This document shows positions 15,392-23,688 of a stretch of 64,000 nt of DNA, one piece after another. The stretch is taken from contig NZ_JXRU01000038.1 of assembly GCF_000967865.1 (NCBI RefSeq), positions 186,001-250,000 on the forward strand. The letters are read 5' to 3'. The DNA comes from Microbacterium sp. SA39 (GTDB taxonomy: Bacteria > Actinomycetota > Actinomycetes > Actinomycetales > Microbacteriaceae). A program made the position numbers and the translations under genes. The notes beneath the pieces are model-generated. The model was not told the origin of the DNA, ran no database searches, and worked only from the letters and a program-made list of their open reading frames with translations. Each line of letters begins with the position of its first letter. The stretch's first letter is position 1.

Positions 15392-16852
15392 TCAGATCTC
15401 GACGAGGTCTTCCGGCGTGATCACGGGGATCGCGGCGGTGATCGCCTCGAGTCCGGACAGACGAGCAGGCGACAGCTGCTTGACGACCTCATCCCGCGAC
15501 ATCAGGCCGGCCTCGACGACGAGGTCGGCGACGTTGCGGTTCGTCAGGAGGGCGGTCTTCGCGAGCGCGGCAGCCGCCGCGTACCCGATGAACGGCGTCA
15601 GAGCGGTGATCACTCCGACCGATGCACCCACCATCGCGCCGAGACGATCGCGGTTGGCGGAGATCCCGTCGACGCAGTTGACGCGCAGGGTCCACATCGC
15701 CTGACGCATCCAGGTGATCGACTGGAAGATCGAGTGAGCGATCACCGGCTCGAAGGCGTTCAGCTGCAACTGCCCCGCCTCGGCCGCCATCGTCACGGTC
15801 ATGTCGGCGCCGGCGACGGCGAAGGCGACCTGGTTCACGACCTCGGGGATGACCGGGTTCACCTTGCCGGGCATGATGCTGGAGCCCGCCTGCATGGCGG
15901 GCAGGTTGATCTCGCCGAAGCCCGCCTGCGGGCCCGAGGAGAGAAGACGCAGGTCGTTGCAGATCTTCGACAGCTTCATCGCGTTGCGCTTGAGCGTCGA
16001 GGAGAACGACATGAAGGATCCGGTGTCGCTCGTGGCCTCCACGAGGTCCGCCGACGTCATCAGATCGAGCGAGGTGATCTCGCGCAGGTGCTTGAGCACG
16101 GCCGGTGCGTAGTCCGGGTGCGTCGTGATGCCCGTGCCGATGGCCGTCGCACCCATGTTGATCTCGAACATGAGCGACGCGTTCTCGGTGAGACGGGTGT
16201 GATCGAACCCGAGCGTCGAGGCGAATCCGTGGAACTCCTGTCCGAGTGTCATCGGCACAGCGTCCTGCAGCTGGGTGCGGCCGACCTTGAGCACATCGTG
16301 GAATTCGCGCGACTTCGCCAGGAACGACAGGCGCAGCAGGTCCAGCTCCTCGAGCAGTGAGCGCAGCGTCAGGGAGAGGCCGATCTTGACCGCTGTCGGG
16401 TAGACGTCGTTGGTCGACTGGCTGCGGTTGGTGTGGTCGATCGGCGACAGGAACGCGTAGTCGCCCTTCTCGTGGCCCGCCATCTCGAGCGCGATGTTCG
16501 TGATGACCTCGTTCGCGTTCATGTTGGTCGAGGTACCGGCACCGCCCTGGATGACGCCGACCGTGAACTGGTCGTGGAACTCGCCGTCGATGACACGCTG
16601 CGCTGCCCGGTCGATGAGATCGGCCCGCTCCGGGTCCAGCACACCGATCTGGCGGTTCGCCCTGGCACTCGCCTGCTTCACCATCGCGAGCGCGATCACC
16701 AGGTCGGGGTAGACCGAGATCGGGCGCTTGGTGATGGGGAAGTTCGCGTCGGCGCGGGCGGTGTGGATGCCCCAGTAGGCGTCGACGGGGATCTCCATCG
16801 TCCCCAGGGAATCGGTCTCGGTACGGGTAAGGGCAGGCGCGGCAGAAGCCAT
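15392..16852 (-). CDS. aspA: Aspartate ammonia-lyase
   Basis: Converts L-aspartate to fumarate and ammonia. The 486-residue length is normal for the aspartase/fumarase superfamily. The signature GSSIMPGKVNP is complete, and the TNMNANEV, DHTNRSQSTND and TRLTENAS segments match aspartase rather than fumarase. The start at 16852 follows AAGGATGTGAC on the minus strand. It is cytosolic and monocistronic, with a shared terminator at its 3' end. Confidence 0.93.
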   Translation of the reverse strand: MASAAPALTRTETDSLGTMEIPVDAYWGIHTARADANFPITKRPISVYPDLVIALAMVKQASARANRQIGVLDPERADLIDRAAQRVIDGEFHDQFTVGVIQGGAGTSTNMNANEVITNIALEMAGHEKGDYAFLSPIDHTNRSQSTNDVYPTAVKIGLSLTLRSLLEELDLLRLSFLAKSREFHDVLKVGRTQLQDAVPMTLGQEFHGFASTLGFDHTRLTENASLMFEINMGATAIGTGITTHPDYAPAVLKHLREITSLDLMTSADLVEATSDTGSFMSFSSTLKRNAMKLSKICNDLRLLSSGPQAGFGEINLPAMQAGSSIMPGKVNPVIPEVVNQVAFAVAGADMTVTMAAEAGQLQLNAFEPVIAHSIFQSITWMRQAMWTLRVNCVDGISANRDRLGAMVGASVGVITALTPFIGYAAAAALAKTALLTNRNVADLVVEAGLMSRDEVVKQLSPARLSGLEAITAAIPVITPEDLVEI

Positions 16853-16912
16853 GTCACATCCTTGTGGGTCGTGGCGGGTGAGTGTGTGGGGGATGCCTCC
16901 AGTCTACGCGGC

Positions 16913-17833
16913 TCACCGACCGGGTTTCCGGGAGAAGGCTTCGAGGCGCTCTTCCGGTGTGAGCTCCGCCATGCGCTCGAGCCATTCCTCGGAGAAGTAG
17001 TCGCCGGTCGTCGCATCGGTGACCGGGACGACAGAATGCGTGATCGTGTCGGGATGCACGTGCACGAGCTGGAACGCCTGGGCGGCATCCATTCCGTTGA
17101 CCTCGGCCGCCGGCCGCGAGACGTTCATCGTGTAGCACGTGGCCGATGACACGCTCACCGGGACTCCGGCGAACATCCCGTGCGAGGAGTAGTGCAGGTG
17201 GCCGGCGAGGATGCCGCGAACGTCGGTGCCCCGGATGACGGCGGCGAGCTCGTCCTGATGGCGGAGCTCGAGGATGTCGAAGAGCGGCACATGGCTCGGC
17301 AGCGGCGGGTGATGCATCGCCAGCAGCGTTCCGTGAGGAGCGGGCTGAGCGAGGGTCTCCTCCAGCCACCGGAGCTGACCTGCGTCGAGGTCGCCGTGAT
17401 GCCATCCCGGCACACTCGTGTCGAGAGCGATCACGCGAAGACCGTCGAGGTCCCAGACCCCCGTGACCGGCTCCTCGGTCGGCGGCAGGTCCAGGAGATC
17501 GCGTCGCAGCGCCGGGCGTTCGTCGTGGTTGCCCGCGACCCAGATGACCGGCGCGCCCAGCTCCGCCGCGACGGGCTCGACCGCGGCGCGCAGACGGCGA
17601 TAGGCGTCCGGCTCGCCGAGGTCGGCGAGATCGCCGGTGATCACGACCGCCGAGGGGTTCGGATGTACGGCCCTGATCGCGTCGAGCGTGCGCGCGAAGT
17701 TCGCCTCGACGTCGTAGCGGCCCCCCAGTCGGGCGCCGGCGGCGAGGAAATGCGGGTCGCTGACGTGGATGAGCACGTGGGAGGCCGGCCGGTGTCGGCC
17801 GAAGGCGTGGGCGGTGCCGGTTCCTGCGGACAT
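16913..17833 (-). CDS. Calcineurin-like metallophosphoesterase (CpdA-type)
   Basis: Binuclear-metal phosphodiesterase of 306 residues; relatives cleave 3',5'-cAMP. All five motifs are present: SDPHF, GDLAD, GNHDE, MHHPP and GHLHYSSHG. The ATG at 17833 lies six bases after TAGGCT on the minus strand, giving a leaderless start. It is divergent from a TetR regulator, with an inverted repeat between the two. Substrate not proven. Confidence 0.9.
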   Translation of the reverse strand: MSAGTGTAHAFGRHRPASHVLIHVSDPHFLAAGARLGGRYDVEANFARTLDAIRAVHPNPSAVVITGDLADLGEPDAYRRLRAAVEPVAAELGAPVIWVAGNHDERPALRRDLLDLPPTEEPVTGVWDLDGLRVIALDTSVPGWHHGDLDAGQLRWLEETLAQPAPHGTLLAMHHPPLPSHVPLFDILELRHQDELAAVIRGTDVRGILAGHLHYSSHGMFAGVPVSVSSATCYTMNVSRPAAEVNGMDAAQAFQLVHVHPDTITHSVVPVTDATTGDYFSEEWLERMAELTPEERLEAFSRKPGR

Positions 17834-17858
17834 GGCAACAGCCTAGGCCGACCCACCG

Positions 17859-17875
17859 ACTACTGCGCCTGTAGT
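17859..17875. promoter_or_regulatory. Inverted repeat between phosphoesterase and TetR genes
   Basis: ACTAC (17859-17863), 7-base spacer, GTAGT (17871-17875). It lies 8 bases upstream of the TetR -10 (TAGGAT, 17884-17889) and 14 bases from the divergent -10. Size and place fit a TetR-type operator. Confidence 0.5.
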
Positions 17876-17895
17876 GCAAGAGCTAGGATGCAGGG

Positions 17896-18462
17896 ATGGC
17901 CAAGAACGAGTCGAGACGACGGATCATCGCGGATGCCGGCCTCGCCGTGCTCGCCGGCGAGGGGTCGCGCGGGCTCACGCACCGGGCCGTCGACCTCGCT
18001 GCGGGCGTGCCCACCGGCACCACCTCGAACTACTTCCGAAGCCGCGACGCCCTCGTCGCCGGGCTCGTCGAGCGCATCGGGGAGCGCCTGGCTCCGACGC
18101 CGGAGGAACTGGAGCGGCGTGCGGCGGTCCCGCCAGGCCCTGCACTGTTCGCCGACTACATCCGCGACATCGTGCGCCGCCTCAGCGACGACCGCGACGT
18201 GACGATCGCACTCTTCGAGCTGCGCCTGGAGAGCAGTCGTCGCCCCGAGATCGCGGCCGTGCTCAGTGCCTGGCAGCAAGCGGGTCTCGACGGCGACGTG
18301 GCGTTCAACTCCGCAGCAGGTCTGCCCGGCGGCCGACGTGAGATCGCGCTGTTCCACTACGCGATCGATGGACTGCTGCTCGACCGGTTGACGACGCCGA
18401 TCGACCCGGACACGGCGACCGACGACATCATCGACGACCTCGTGGCAGGGCTCCTGCACTGA
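17896..18462 (+). CDS. TetR/AcrR-family transcriptional regulator
   Basis: Repressor of 188 residues. The N-terminal helix-turn-helix runs from about residue 8 to 55 (LTHRAVDLAAGVPTGTTSNYF), followed by an all-helical ligand domain. Leaderless start: TAGGAT, six bases, ATG. It is divergent from a metallophosphoesterase gene, which is its best candidate target along with itself. Ligand unknown. Confidence 0.93.
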   Translation: MAKNESRRRIIADAGLAVLAGEGSRGLTHRAVDLAAGVPTGTTSNYFRSRDALVAGLVERIGERLAPTPEELERRAAVPPGPALFADYIRDIVRRLSDDRDVTIALFELRLESSRRPEIAAVLSAWQQAGLDGDVAFNSAAGLPGGRREIALFHYAIDGLLLDRLTTPIDPDTATDDIIDDLVAGLLH

Positions 18463-18483
18463 GGCCTCGGCCTCGGCTTCGAG

Positions 18484-18819
18484 TCAGTGACCGAGGACGA
18501 GGAGCAGGATGCCGGCTATCACCGCTGCCGCGCACAGCGCGAAGCATCCGTAGGCGCCCACGAGCGCGAGGGACTTCTGGGTCTCCGTCAACGGGCTCTT
18601 CTTCGCCGCCTTCGCGGCCTGCTTCGACGCGCGCTTGAGTTCCTTCTCTGTGATCACGGTGATCGCGTCGGTGAACTCCGCCGGACTCACCACCGGAGCA
18701 CGACCGCTGCGGACGAGCAGTCGGAGGCCGAGCGCATAGAACGTGGCGATGGCGGTCGCGCCGACGAGGGCGGCGACGAACACCTGCAGGAATGCGTACC
18801 AGTCGATGGACACACTCAT
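18484..18819 (-). CDS. Small two-helix membrane protein coupled to the phosphate transporter
   Basis: A protein of 111 residues: one N-terminal membrane helix (VFVAALVGATAIATFYALGL), a Lys/Ala-rich cytosolic stretch (ELKRASKQAAKAAKKS) and a C-terminal membrane helix. The start ATG overlaps the transporter stop in an ATGA, so it is translationally coupled to pit. Actinobacterial pit genes are often followed by such small proteins of unknown function. I infer an accessory role for the transporter; no homologue is recognised. Confidence 0.8.
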   Translation of the reverse strand: MSVSIDWYAFLQVFVAALVGATAIATFYALGLRLLVRSGRAPVVSPAEFTDAITVITEKELKRASKQAAKAAKKSPLTETQKSLALVGAYGCFALCAAAVIAGILLLVLGH

Positions 18820-20174
18820 GAGGACTCTCCGTCCCGCTCGGCGTCGGCGGGCCTCGACGCCTTTCCGGCCTTCGAGGCCGCTTTCGCCTCGGCCTTCTTC
18901 CTCGCCTGGGCCTTCGCCTCGGTCCTGGCCTTCTCCTTCGCCTCTGCGCGCGCCTTCGCCTCGGCCTTTGCCTGCGCGATGCGCTGCTGACGGCGCGTGG
19001 GCGGCGGGGTATTCGGAACCTCGACCGCGAGATGGGACTCGGCGACGTCGCTCATGGCGTTCGCCGACGTGACGGCGTTCCGGCGCGAGCGCGCGAAGAG
19101 GCCGAGGATGATCAGGACCGCCAGAACGGCGTCGATCGCCACACCCCAGTTGCCGAGCCACACGACCAGCAGCGCGGCAAGGGCTCCGACGCCACCGGCC
19201 GCCGGCAGCGTGAGCAGCCAGCCGACGCCGATGCGTCCTGCGGTCCGCCAGCGCACCGTCGAACCCCGACGACCGAGGCCGGAGCCGATCACCGAACCGG
19301 AGGCGACCTGCGTCGTCGAGAGAGCGAAGCCCAGGGCGCTCGAGGCGAGGATGGTCGCCGCGGTCGAGCTCTCCGCCGCGAAGCCCTGTGCCGGCTTGAC
19401 GTCGGTGAGGCCCTTGCCGAGGGTGCGGATGATGCGCCAGCCGCCGAGATACGTGCCCAGCGCGATCGTGAACGCGCAGGCGATGATGACCCAGAGCTCG
19501 GGCTCGTGTTGCGCACCGGACTGCCAGCCGATCGTGATCATCGCCAGGGTGATCACGCCCATCGTCTTCTGCGCGTCGTTGGTGCCGTGCGCGAGGGCCA
19601 CGAGGGACGAGGTGAAGATCTGCCCCCAGCGGAAGCCGTCCCGGCCGTCGGGCTTGCCGTCGTAGCGGCGCGTGATCGAGTAGGCGATCTTCGTGGCGGC
19701 GAAAGCGATGAGTCCGGCGGTGACGGGGGCGATGAGCGCGGGCAGCACGATCTTCGACAGCACGGCGCCGAAGTCGATACCGCCGAGGCCCGCTCCCACG
19801 ATCGTGGCGCCGATGAGACCGCCGAACAGGGCGTGCGAGGAGCTCGACGGCAGACCGAGCAGCCAGGTCAGCATGTTCCAGGTGATCGCGCCGATGAGTC
19901 CGGCGAAGATGAGTGACAGGAAGAGATCGGTGCCGGCATCGATGATCGCGTCCTCGCGGATGATGCCGCCGGAGATCGTCTTCGAGACCTCGGTCGAGAG
20001 GAAGGCTCCGACCAGGTTCAGGATCGCGGCGAGGAGGACGGCCGTCTTGGGCTTCAGCGCGCCGGTGGCGATGGGCGTCGCCATCGCGTTCGCGGTGTCA
20101 TGAAAACCGTTCGTGAAGTCGAAGAAGAGTGCCAGTGCTATGACGAGCACCACGAGGAGGGCTGCGGTTTCCAC
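18816..20174 (-). CDS. pit: Inorganic phosphate transporter, PiT family
   Basis: Low-affinity proton- or metal-phosphate-coupled permease of 452 residues in the cytoplasmic membrane. The PiT signatures are clear: FDFTNGFHDTANAMATPI and the repeated LAHGTNDAQKTMGVI. An unusual C-terminal cytosolic tail (about 60 residues) consists almost only of Ala, Lys, Glu and Arg. GTG 20174 is chosen because the family sequence begins there; the 27 extra residues from ATG 20255 look non-coding. Three 11-nt repeats lie 64-96 bases upstream, suggesting PhoP control. Confidence 0.92.
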   Translation of the reverse strand: METAALLVVLVIALALFFDFTNGFHDTANAMATPIATGALKPKTAVLLAAILNLVGAFLSTEVSKTISGGIIREDAIIDAGTDLFLSLIFAGLIGAITWNMLTWLLGLPSSSSHALFGGLIGATIVGAGLGGIDFGAVLSKIVLPALIAPVTAGLIAFAATKIAYSITRRYDGKPDGRDGFRWGQIFTSSLVALAHGTNDAQKTMGVITLAMITIGWQSGAQHEPELWVIIACAFTIALGTYLGGWRIIRTLGKGLTDVKPAQGFAAESSTAATILASSALGFALSTTQVASGSVIGSGLGRRGSTVRWRTAGRIGVGWLLTLPAAGGVGALAALLVVWLGNWGVAIDAVLAVLIILGLFARSRRNAVTSANAMSDVAESHLAVEVPNTPPPTRRQQRIAQAKAEAKARAEAKEKARTEAKAQARKKAEAKAASKAGKASRPADAERDGESS

Positions 20175-20237
20175 CGTTCGCTTTCTGTCGTTGAGGAAGA
20201 AAGGGCGTGTCGACGGGATCGACGTGACGAACGAAGA

Positions 20238-20270
20238 GTTCACCGTGGGTTTCACTTCCGTTTACCGGAC
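20238..20270 (+). promoter_or_regulatory. Candidate PHO box, three 11-nt direct repeats, upstream of pit
   Basis: GTTCACC (20238), GTTTCAC (20249) and GTTTACC (20260) begin exactly 11 bases apart. This is the spacing and consensus (GTTCACC) of Streptomyces PhoP sites. It lies between pit and the divergent oligopeptidase gene. The last unit overlaps the palindrome TACCGG-AC-CCGGTA (20263-20276). Confidence 0.6.
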
Positions 20271-20330
20271 CCGGTAGATCCTCCCACCCTCCCCCGCGCC
20301 GGTCAACTCGACCTGGGCTAGCGTGGAACC

Positions 20331-22430
20331 GTGACCGACGCCCCCATCGCAGACCGCCGCTCGACCGCTCGCACGCACCACGGAGACACCGTCGACGACC
20401 CGTACGAGTGGCTGCGCGCGAAGGATAGTTCCGAGGTCGTCGCCCACCTCGACGCCGAGAACGCTTACACCGAGCAGAGGACGGCGCATCTCGCCGGCCT
20501 GCGCGATCAGCTGTTCCGGGAGATCAAGGGACGGGTGCAGGAGACCGACCTGTCGGTGCCGACGCGCCGCGGCGACTGGTGGTACTACAGCCGCACCGAA
20601 GAGGGCGCGCAGTACGGCATCCACTGCCGGGCCGCCGCCGAGCCCGATGACTGGACTCCCCCGCTGCTCGAGCCGGGCGTGCCGGTGCCGGGCGAGGTCG
20701 TCCTCCTCGACGGCAACGCCGAGGCCGAGGGGCACGAATTCTTCTCCCTCGGCGCCTTCGACACCTCGGACGACGCGACGAAGCTGCTCTGGTCGACGGA
20801 CTTCGAGGGCGACGAGCTCTACACGGTGCGCGTGCGCGACCTGACCACGGGCGTGACGCTCGACGACGAGATCCCGAACACGGGGGGCGCGTTCTTCACG
20901 CCGGACGGCACCGGGATCATCTACACGACCCGCGACGAGGCCTGGCGGCCCGACACCCTGTGGCTGCACCGGCTCGGCACGCCGGTGGCGGACGACATCA
21001 CGCTGTTCCACGAGCCGGACGAGAAGTTCTGGCTCGGAGCCGGGATCACCCGCAGCCGCCGCTACCTCGTGATCGGCGTCGGATCGAGCATCACCAGCGA
21101 GGAGCACCTCGTCGACCTGTCGGGCGAGCTCACGGCTGAGCCCCGGATCGTGTGGCCGCGTCGTGAGGGCGTCGAGTACTCGCTCGAGCACGCCGTGATC
21201 GACGGCGAGGACCGTCTGCTGATCCTGCACAACGACGATGCTCTCGACTTCGAGCTCGTCTCGGTCGCGGCATCCGACCCCCAGGGTGAACGGCACGTCG
21301 TGCTCGCGCACGAGCCCGGCAGGCGGCTCCTCGGGACCGACGCGTTCCGCGACTTCGCGACCGTGGAGTACCGCAGCGAGGGCCTGGAGCGTGTCGGCCT
21401 GCTCGACTACGCGACGGATGCCGTCGAGGAGATCGCCTTCGACGAGCCGCTGTACTCGGCGGGTGTCAGCGGAAACCCCGAGTGGCACTCCCCCTATCTG
21501 CGTCTCGGCTACACGTCGTTTGTCACGCCGGGAACCGTCTACGAGCTCGATCTCGCCTCACACGAACTGCTGCTGCGCAAGCAGGCGACCGTGCTCGGGG
21601 GTTACGAGCCGGCCGAGTACGGGCAGCGTCGGGACTGGGCGACCGCGTCGGATGGCACGAAGGTTCCGATCTCCCTGGTCTGGAAGCGGTCCTTCGGCGA
21701 CCCGGGCTCCGAGCCGCGACCGACGCATCTGTATGGCTACGGCTCCTACGAGCACTCGATCGACCCCGGCTTCTCGGTGGCTCGACTCTCGGAGCTCGAT
21801 CGCGGCGTCGTGTTCGCCGTCGCGCACGTACGCGGCGGTGGCGAGATGGGACGCCAGTGGTACGAGGAGGGAAAGCTGCTGCACAAGCGGAACACCTTCA
21901 CCGACTTCGTCGCCTGCGGCGAGCACCTCGTCGCGTCGGGTGTCACGACGCCGGAGCGGCTGGTCGCAGAGGGCGGCAGCGCCGGTGGTCTGCTGATGGG
22001 CGCGGTCGCGAATCTCGCTCCGGAGTTGTTCGCCGGCATCCTCGCCGCCGTCCCCTTCGTCGACGCACTGACGACGATCCTCGACCCGTCGCTGCCGCTG
22101 ACCGTGATCGAGTGGGACGAGTGGGGCGACCCGCTGCACGACCCCGAGGTCTACGCGTACATGAAGTCGTACACGCCGTACGAGAACGTCCGCGAGGGCG
22201 TGGCGTATCCGCGCATCCTCGCCGTGACATCGCTCAACGACACGCGCGTGCTCTACGTGGAGCCGGCGAAGTGGGTCGCCCGGCTCCGGGAGGCCGGAGC
22301 ATCCGACGTCCTGCTCAAGTGCGAGATGGTCGCCGGGCACGGCGGCGTGAGCGGACGCTACAACTCCTGGAAGGAACGCGCGTTCGAGCTGGCCTGGCTC
22401 CTCGACACCCTCGGCCTCGCGGAGGCGTGA
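20331..22430 (+). CDS. ptrB: Oligopeptidase B / prolyl oligopeptidase family (S9A)
   Basis: Serine peptidase of 699 residues that cleaves short peptides after basic residues; cytosolic. An N-terminal seven-bladed propeller (about residues 70-400) is followed by an alpha/beta hydrolase domain with S550 in GGSAGG, D637 in SLNDTRV and H670 in AGHGG. GTG 20331 is six bases after TAGCGT (20319-20324). The EWDEWGDP segment is typical of oligopeptidase B. Specificity is inferred from family resemblance. Confidence 0.92.
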   Translation: MTDAPIADRRSTARTHHGDTVDDPYEWLRAKDSSEVVAHLDAENAYTEQRTAHLAGLRDQLFREIKGRVQETDLSVPTRRGDWWYYSRTEEGAQYGIHCRAAAEPDDWTPPLLEPGVPVPGEVVLLDGNAEAEGHEFFSLGAFDTSDDATKLLWSTDFEGDELYTVRVRDLTTGVTLDDEIPNTGGAFFTPDGTGIIYTTRDEAWRPDTLWLHRLGTPVADDITLFHEPDEKFWLGAGITRSRRYLVIGVGSSITSEEHLVDLSGELTAEPRIVWPRREGVEYSLEHAVIDGEDRLLILHNDDALDFELVSVAASDPQGERHVVLAHEPGRRLLGTDAFRDFATVEYRSEGLERVGLLDYATDAVEEIAFDEPLYSAGVSGNPEWHSPYLRLGYTSFVTPGTVYELDLASHELLLRKQATVLGGYEPAEYGQRRDWATASDGTKVPISLVWKRSFGDPGSEPRPTHLYGYGSYEHSIDPGFSVARLSELDRGVVFAVAHVRGGGEMGRQWYEEGKLLHKRNTFTDFVACGEHLVASGVTTPERLVAEGGSAGGLLMGAVANLAPELFAGILAAVPFVDALTTILDPSLPLTVIEWDEWGDPLHDPEVYAYMKSYTPYENVREGVAYPRILAVTSLNDTRVLYVEPAKWVARLREAGASDVLLKCEMVAGHGGVSGRYNSWKERAFELAWLLDTLGLAEA

Positions 22431-22443
22431 CGCCGGCGCGAGT

Positions 22444-23472
22444 TCAGCCGAAGAGCGCGGCAGCCTCGTCGTAGCGGTAGCGCGGCACGGTGTGCAGCTC
22501 GCCGAGGGCATCGGCGAAGGGCACGCGGACGATGTCGGTGCCCTGCATCGCGACCATCTGACCCCACGCGCCGTCGACGATCGCGTCAGCAGCGTGCAGG
22601 CCGAGACGCGTCGCGAGGACGCGGTCGAACGCCGACGGCGATCCGCCGCGCTGGATGTGGCCGAGGATGGTGGCGCGTGTCTCGATGCCGGTGATCCGCT
22701 CGATCTCCGGAGCGATCCGGTCGCCGATGCCGCCGAGACGGGGCCTGTTGAACGCATCGAGGCCCTTGTCGCTGTACGCCTCTTCCATACCGAGCAGCTT
22801 GAAGCCCTCGGAGACGACGACCAGCGGCGCCCGCCCGCGATCGTGTGCGCTCGACACGAGCGCGGTGATGTCCTCGATCGACATCGGTACTTCCGGGATG
22901 CAGATGACGTGAGCACCGGCCGCCATGCCGGCATGCAGTGCGATCCAGCCGACGTGACGGCCCATGACCTCGGCGACCATGCAGCGCTGATGCGAATCGC
23001 CGGTGGTGCGCAGGCGGTCCATCGCGTCCGTGGCGATGTTGACTGCGGTGTCGAAGCCGAAGGAGTAGTCGGTGGCCTGCAGGTCGTTGTCGATCGTCTT
23101 GGGAACGCCGATCACCTTGATGCCGTCCTTCGACAGCCGATCGGCGGCTGCCAGGGTTCCTTCGCCGCCGATCGCGATGATGCCGTCGATCTTGTGCCCG
23201 TAGAGGGTCTTCGCGATGTTCTCGGCGCCGCCGCGCTCGCCCTCGTAGGGGTTGGTGCGGCTGGTGCCGAGGATCGTCCCTCCCACCTTCGAGAGACCCT
23301 TCACCTCGTGCCGGGTGAGCGGCATGAAGTCGCCCTCCACGATGCCGCGCCATCCGTCGCGGATGCCGACGAACTCGAGGTCGTACGTGGTGGTGCCCTT
23401 GAGCACGATGCCGCGAATGACCGCGTTGAGTCCGGGGCAGTCGCCGCCGCTCGTCAGGATGCCGATCTTCAT
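22444..23472 (-). CDS. pfkA: 6-phosphofructokinase (actinobacterial group III)
   Basis: Phosphorylates fructose 6-phosphate in glycolysis; 342 residues. Landmarks are GILTSGGDCPGLNAVIRG at the start, GGEGT for the nucleotide site and PKTIDNDL for the catalytic Asp. Gly in GGEGT rather than Asp fits ATP use, while the Lys in PKTIDND is shared with pyrophosphate-dependent relatives; Streptomyces ATP-PFKs show the same pair. The ATG at 23472 is preceded by a 5' region with two direct repeats. Convergent with ptrB, 13 bases apart. Confidence 0.95.
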   Translation of the reverse strand: MKIGILTSGGDCPGLNAVIRGIVLKGTTTYDLEFVGIRDGWRGIVEGDFMPLTRHEVKGLSKVGGTILGTSRTNPYEGERGGAENIAKTLYGHKIDGIIAIGGEGTLAAADRLSKDGIKVIGVPKTIDNDLQATDYSFGFDTAVNIATDAMDRLRTTGDSHQRCMVAEVMGRHVGWIALHAGMAAGAHVICIPEVPMSIEDITALVSSAHDRGRAPLVVVSEGFKLLGMEEAYSDKGLDAFNRPRLGGIGDRIAPEIERITGIETRATILGHIQRGGSPSAFDRVLATRLGLHAADAIVDGAWGQMVAMQGTDIVRVPFADALGELHTVPRYRYDEAAALFG

Positions 23473-23611
23473 GCTGGAGCCTTCAGACGTTCGGGGAAAG
23501 GGGGGAAGTGGCGACGCTGCCTTCGATCGACACTAGCGCCCCCACGCGCTCCGGCGCCATTCGAGCACGGCGAAAACCGGTGAATTTGACAGACTCCCGA
23601 CCCGGCATCCG

Positions 23612-23676
23612 AGATCTTGACGGCGGAGAGCGAAAGGATCCCCGATTCCCCGTTAAGAACAGAAGATCTTGACGGC
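23612..23676. repeat. Direct repeat AGATCTTGACGGC upstream of pfkA
   Basis: Perfect 13-base copies at 23612-23624 and 23664-23676, 52 bases apart, in the 217-base gap between the helicase and pfkA. They lie 140-200 bases upstream of the pfkA start and could be activator or repressor sites. Nothing else is seen in the gap except TAGTGT, a possible pfkA -10. Confidence 0.5.
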
Positions 23677-23688
23677 CGCTACCGACGA

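Noticed and set aside
20263..20276. Palindrome TACCGG-AC-CCGGTA as an independent operator
   Set aside because: It overlaps the third PHO-box-like unit and could be coincidental; similarity to the LuxR palindrome is limited because the spacer differs.
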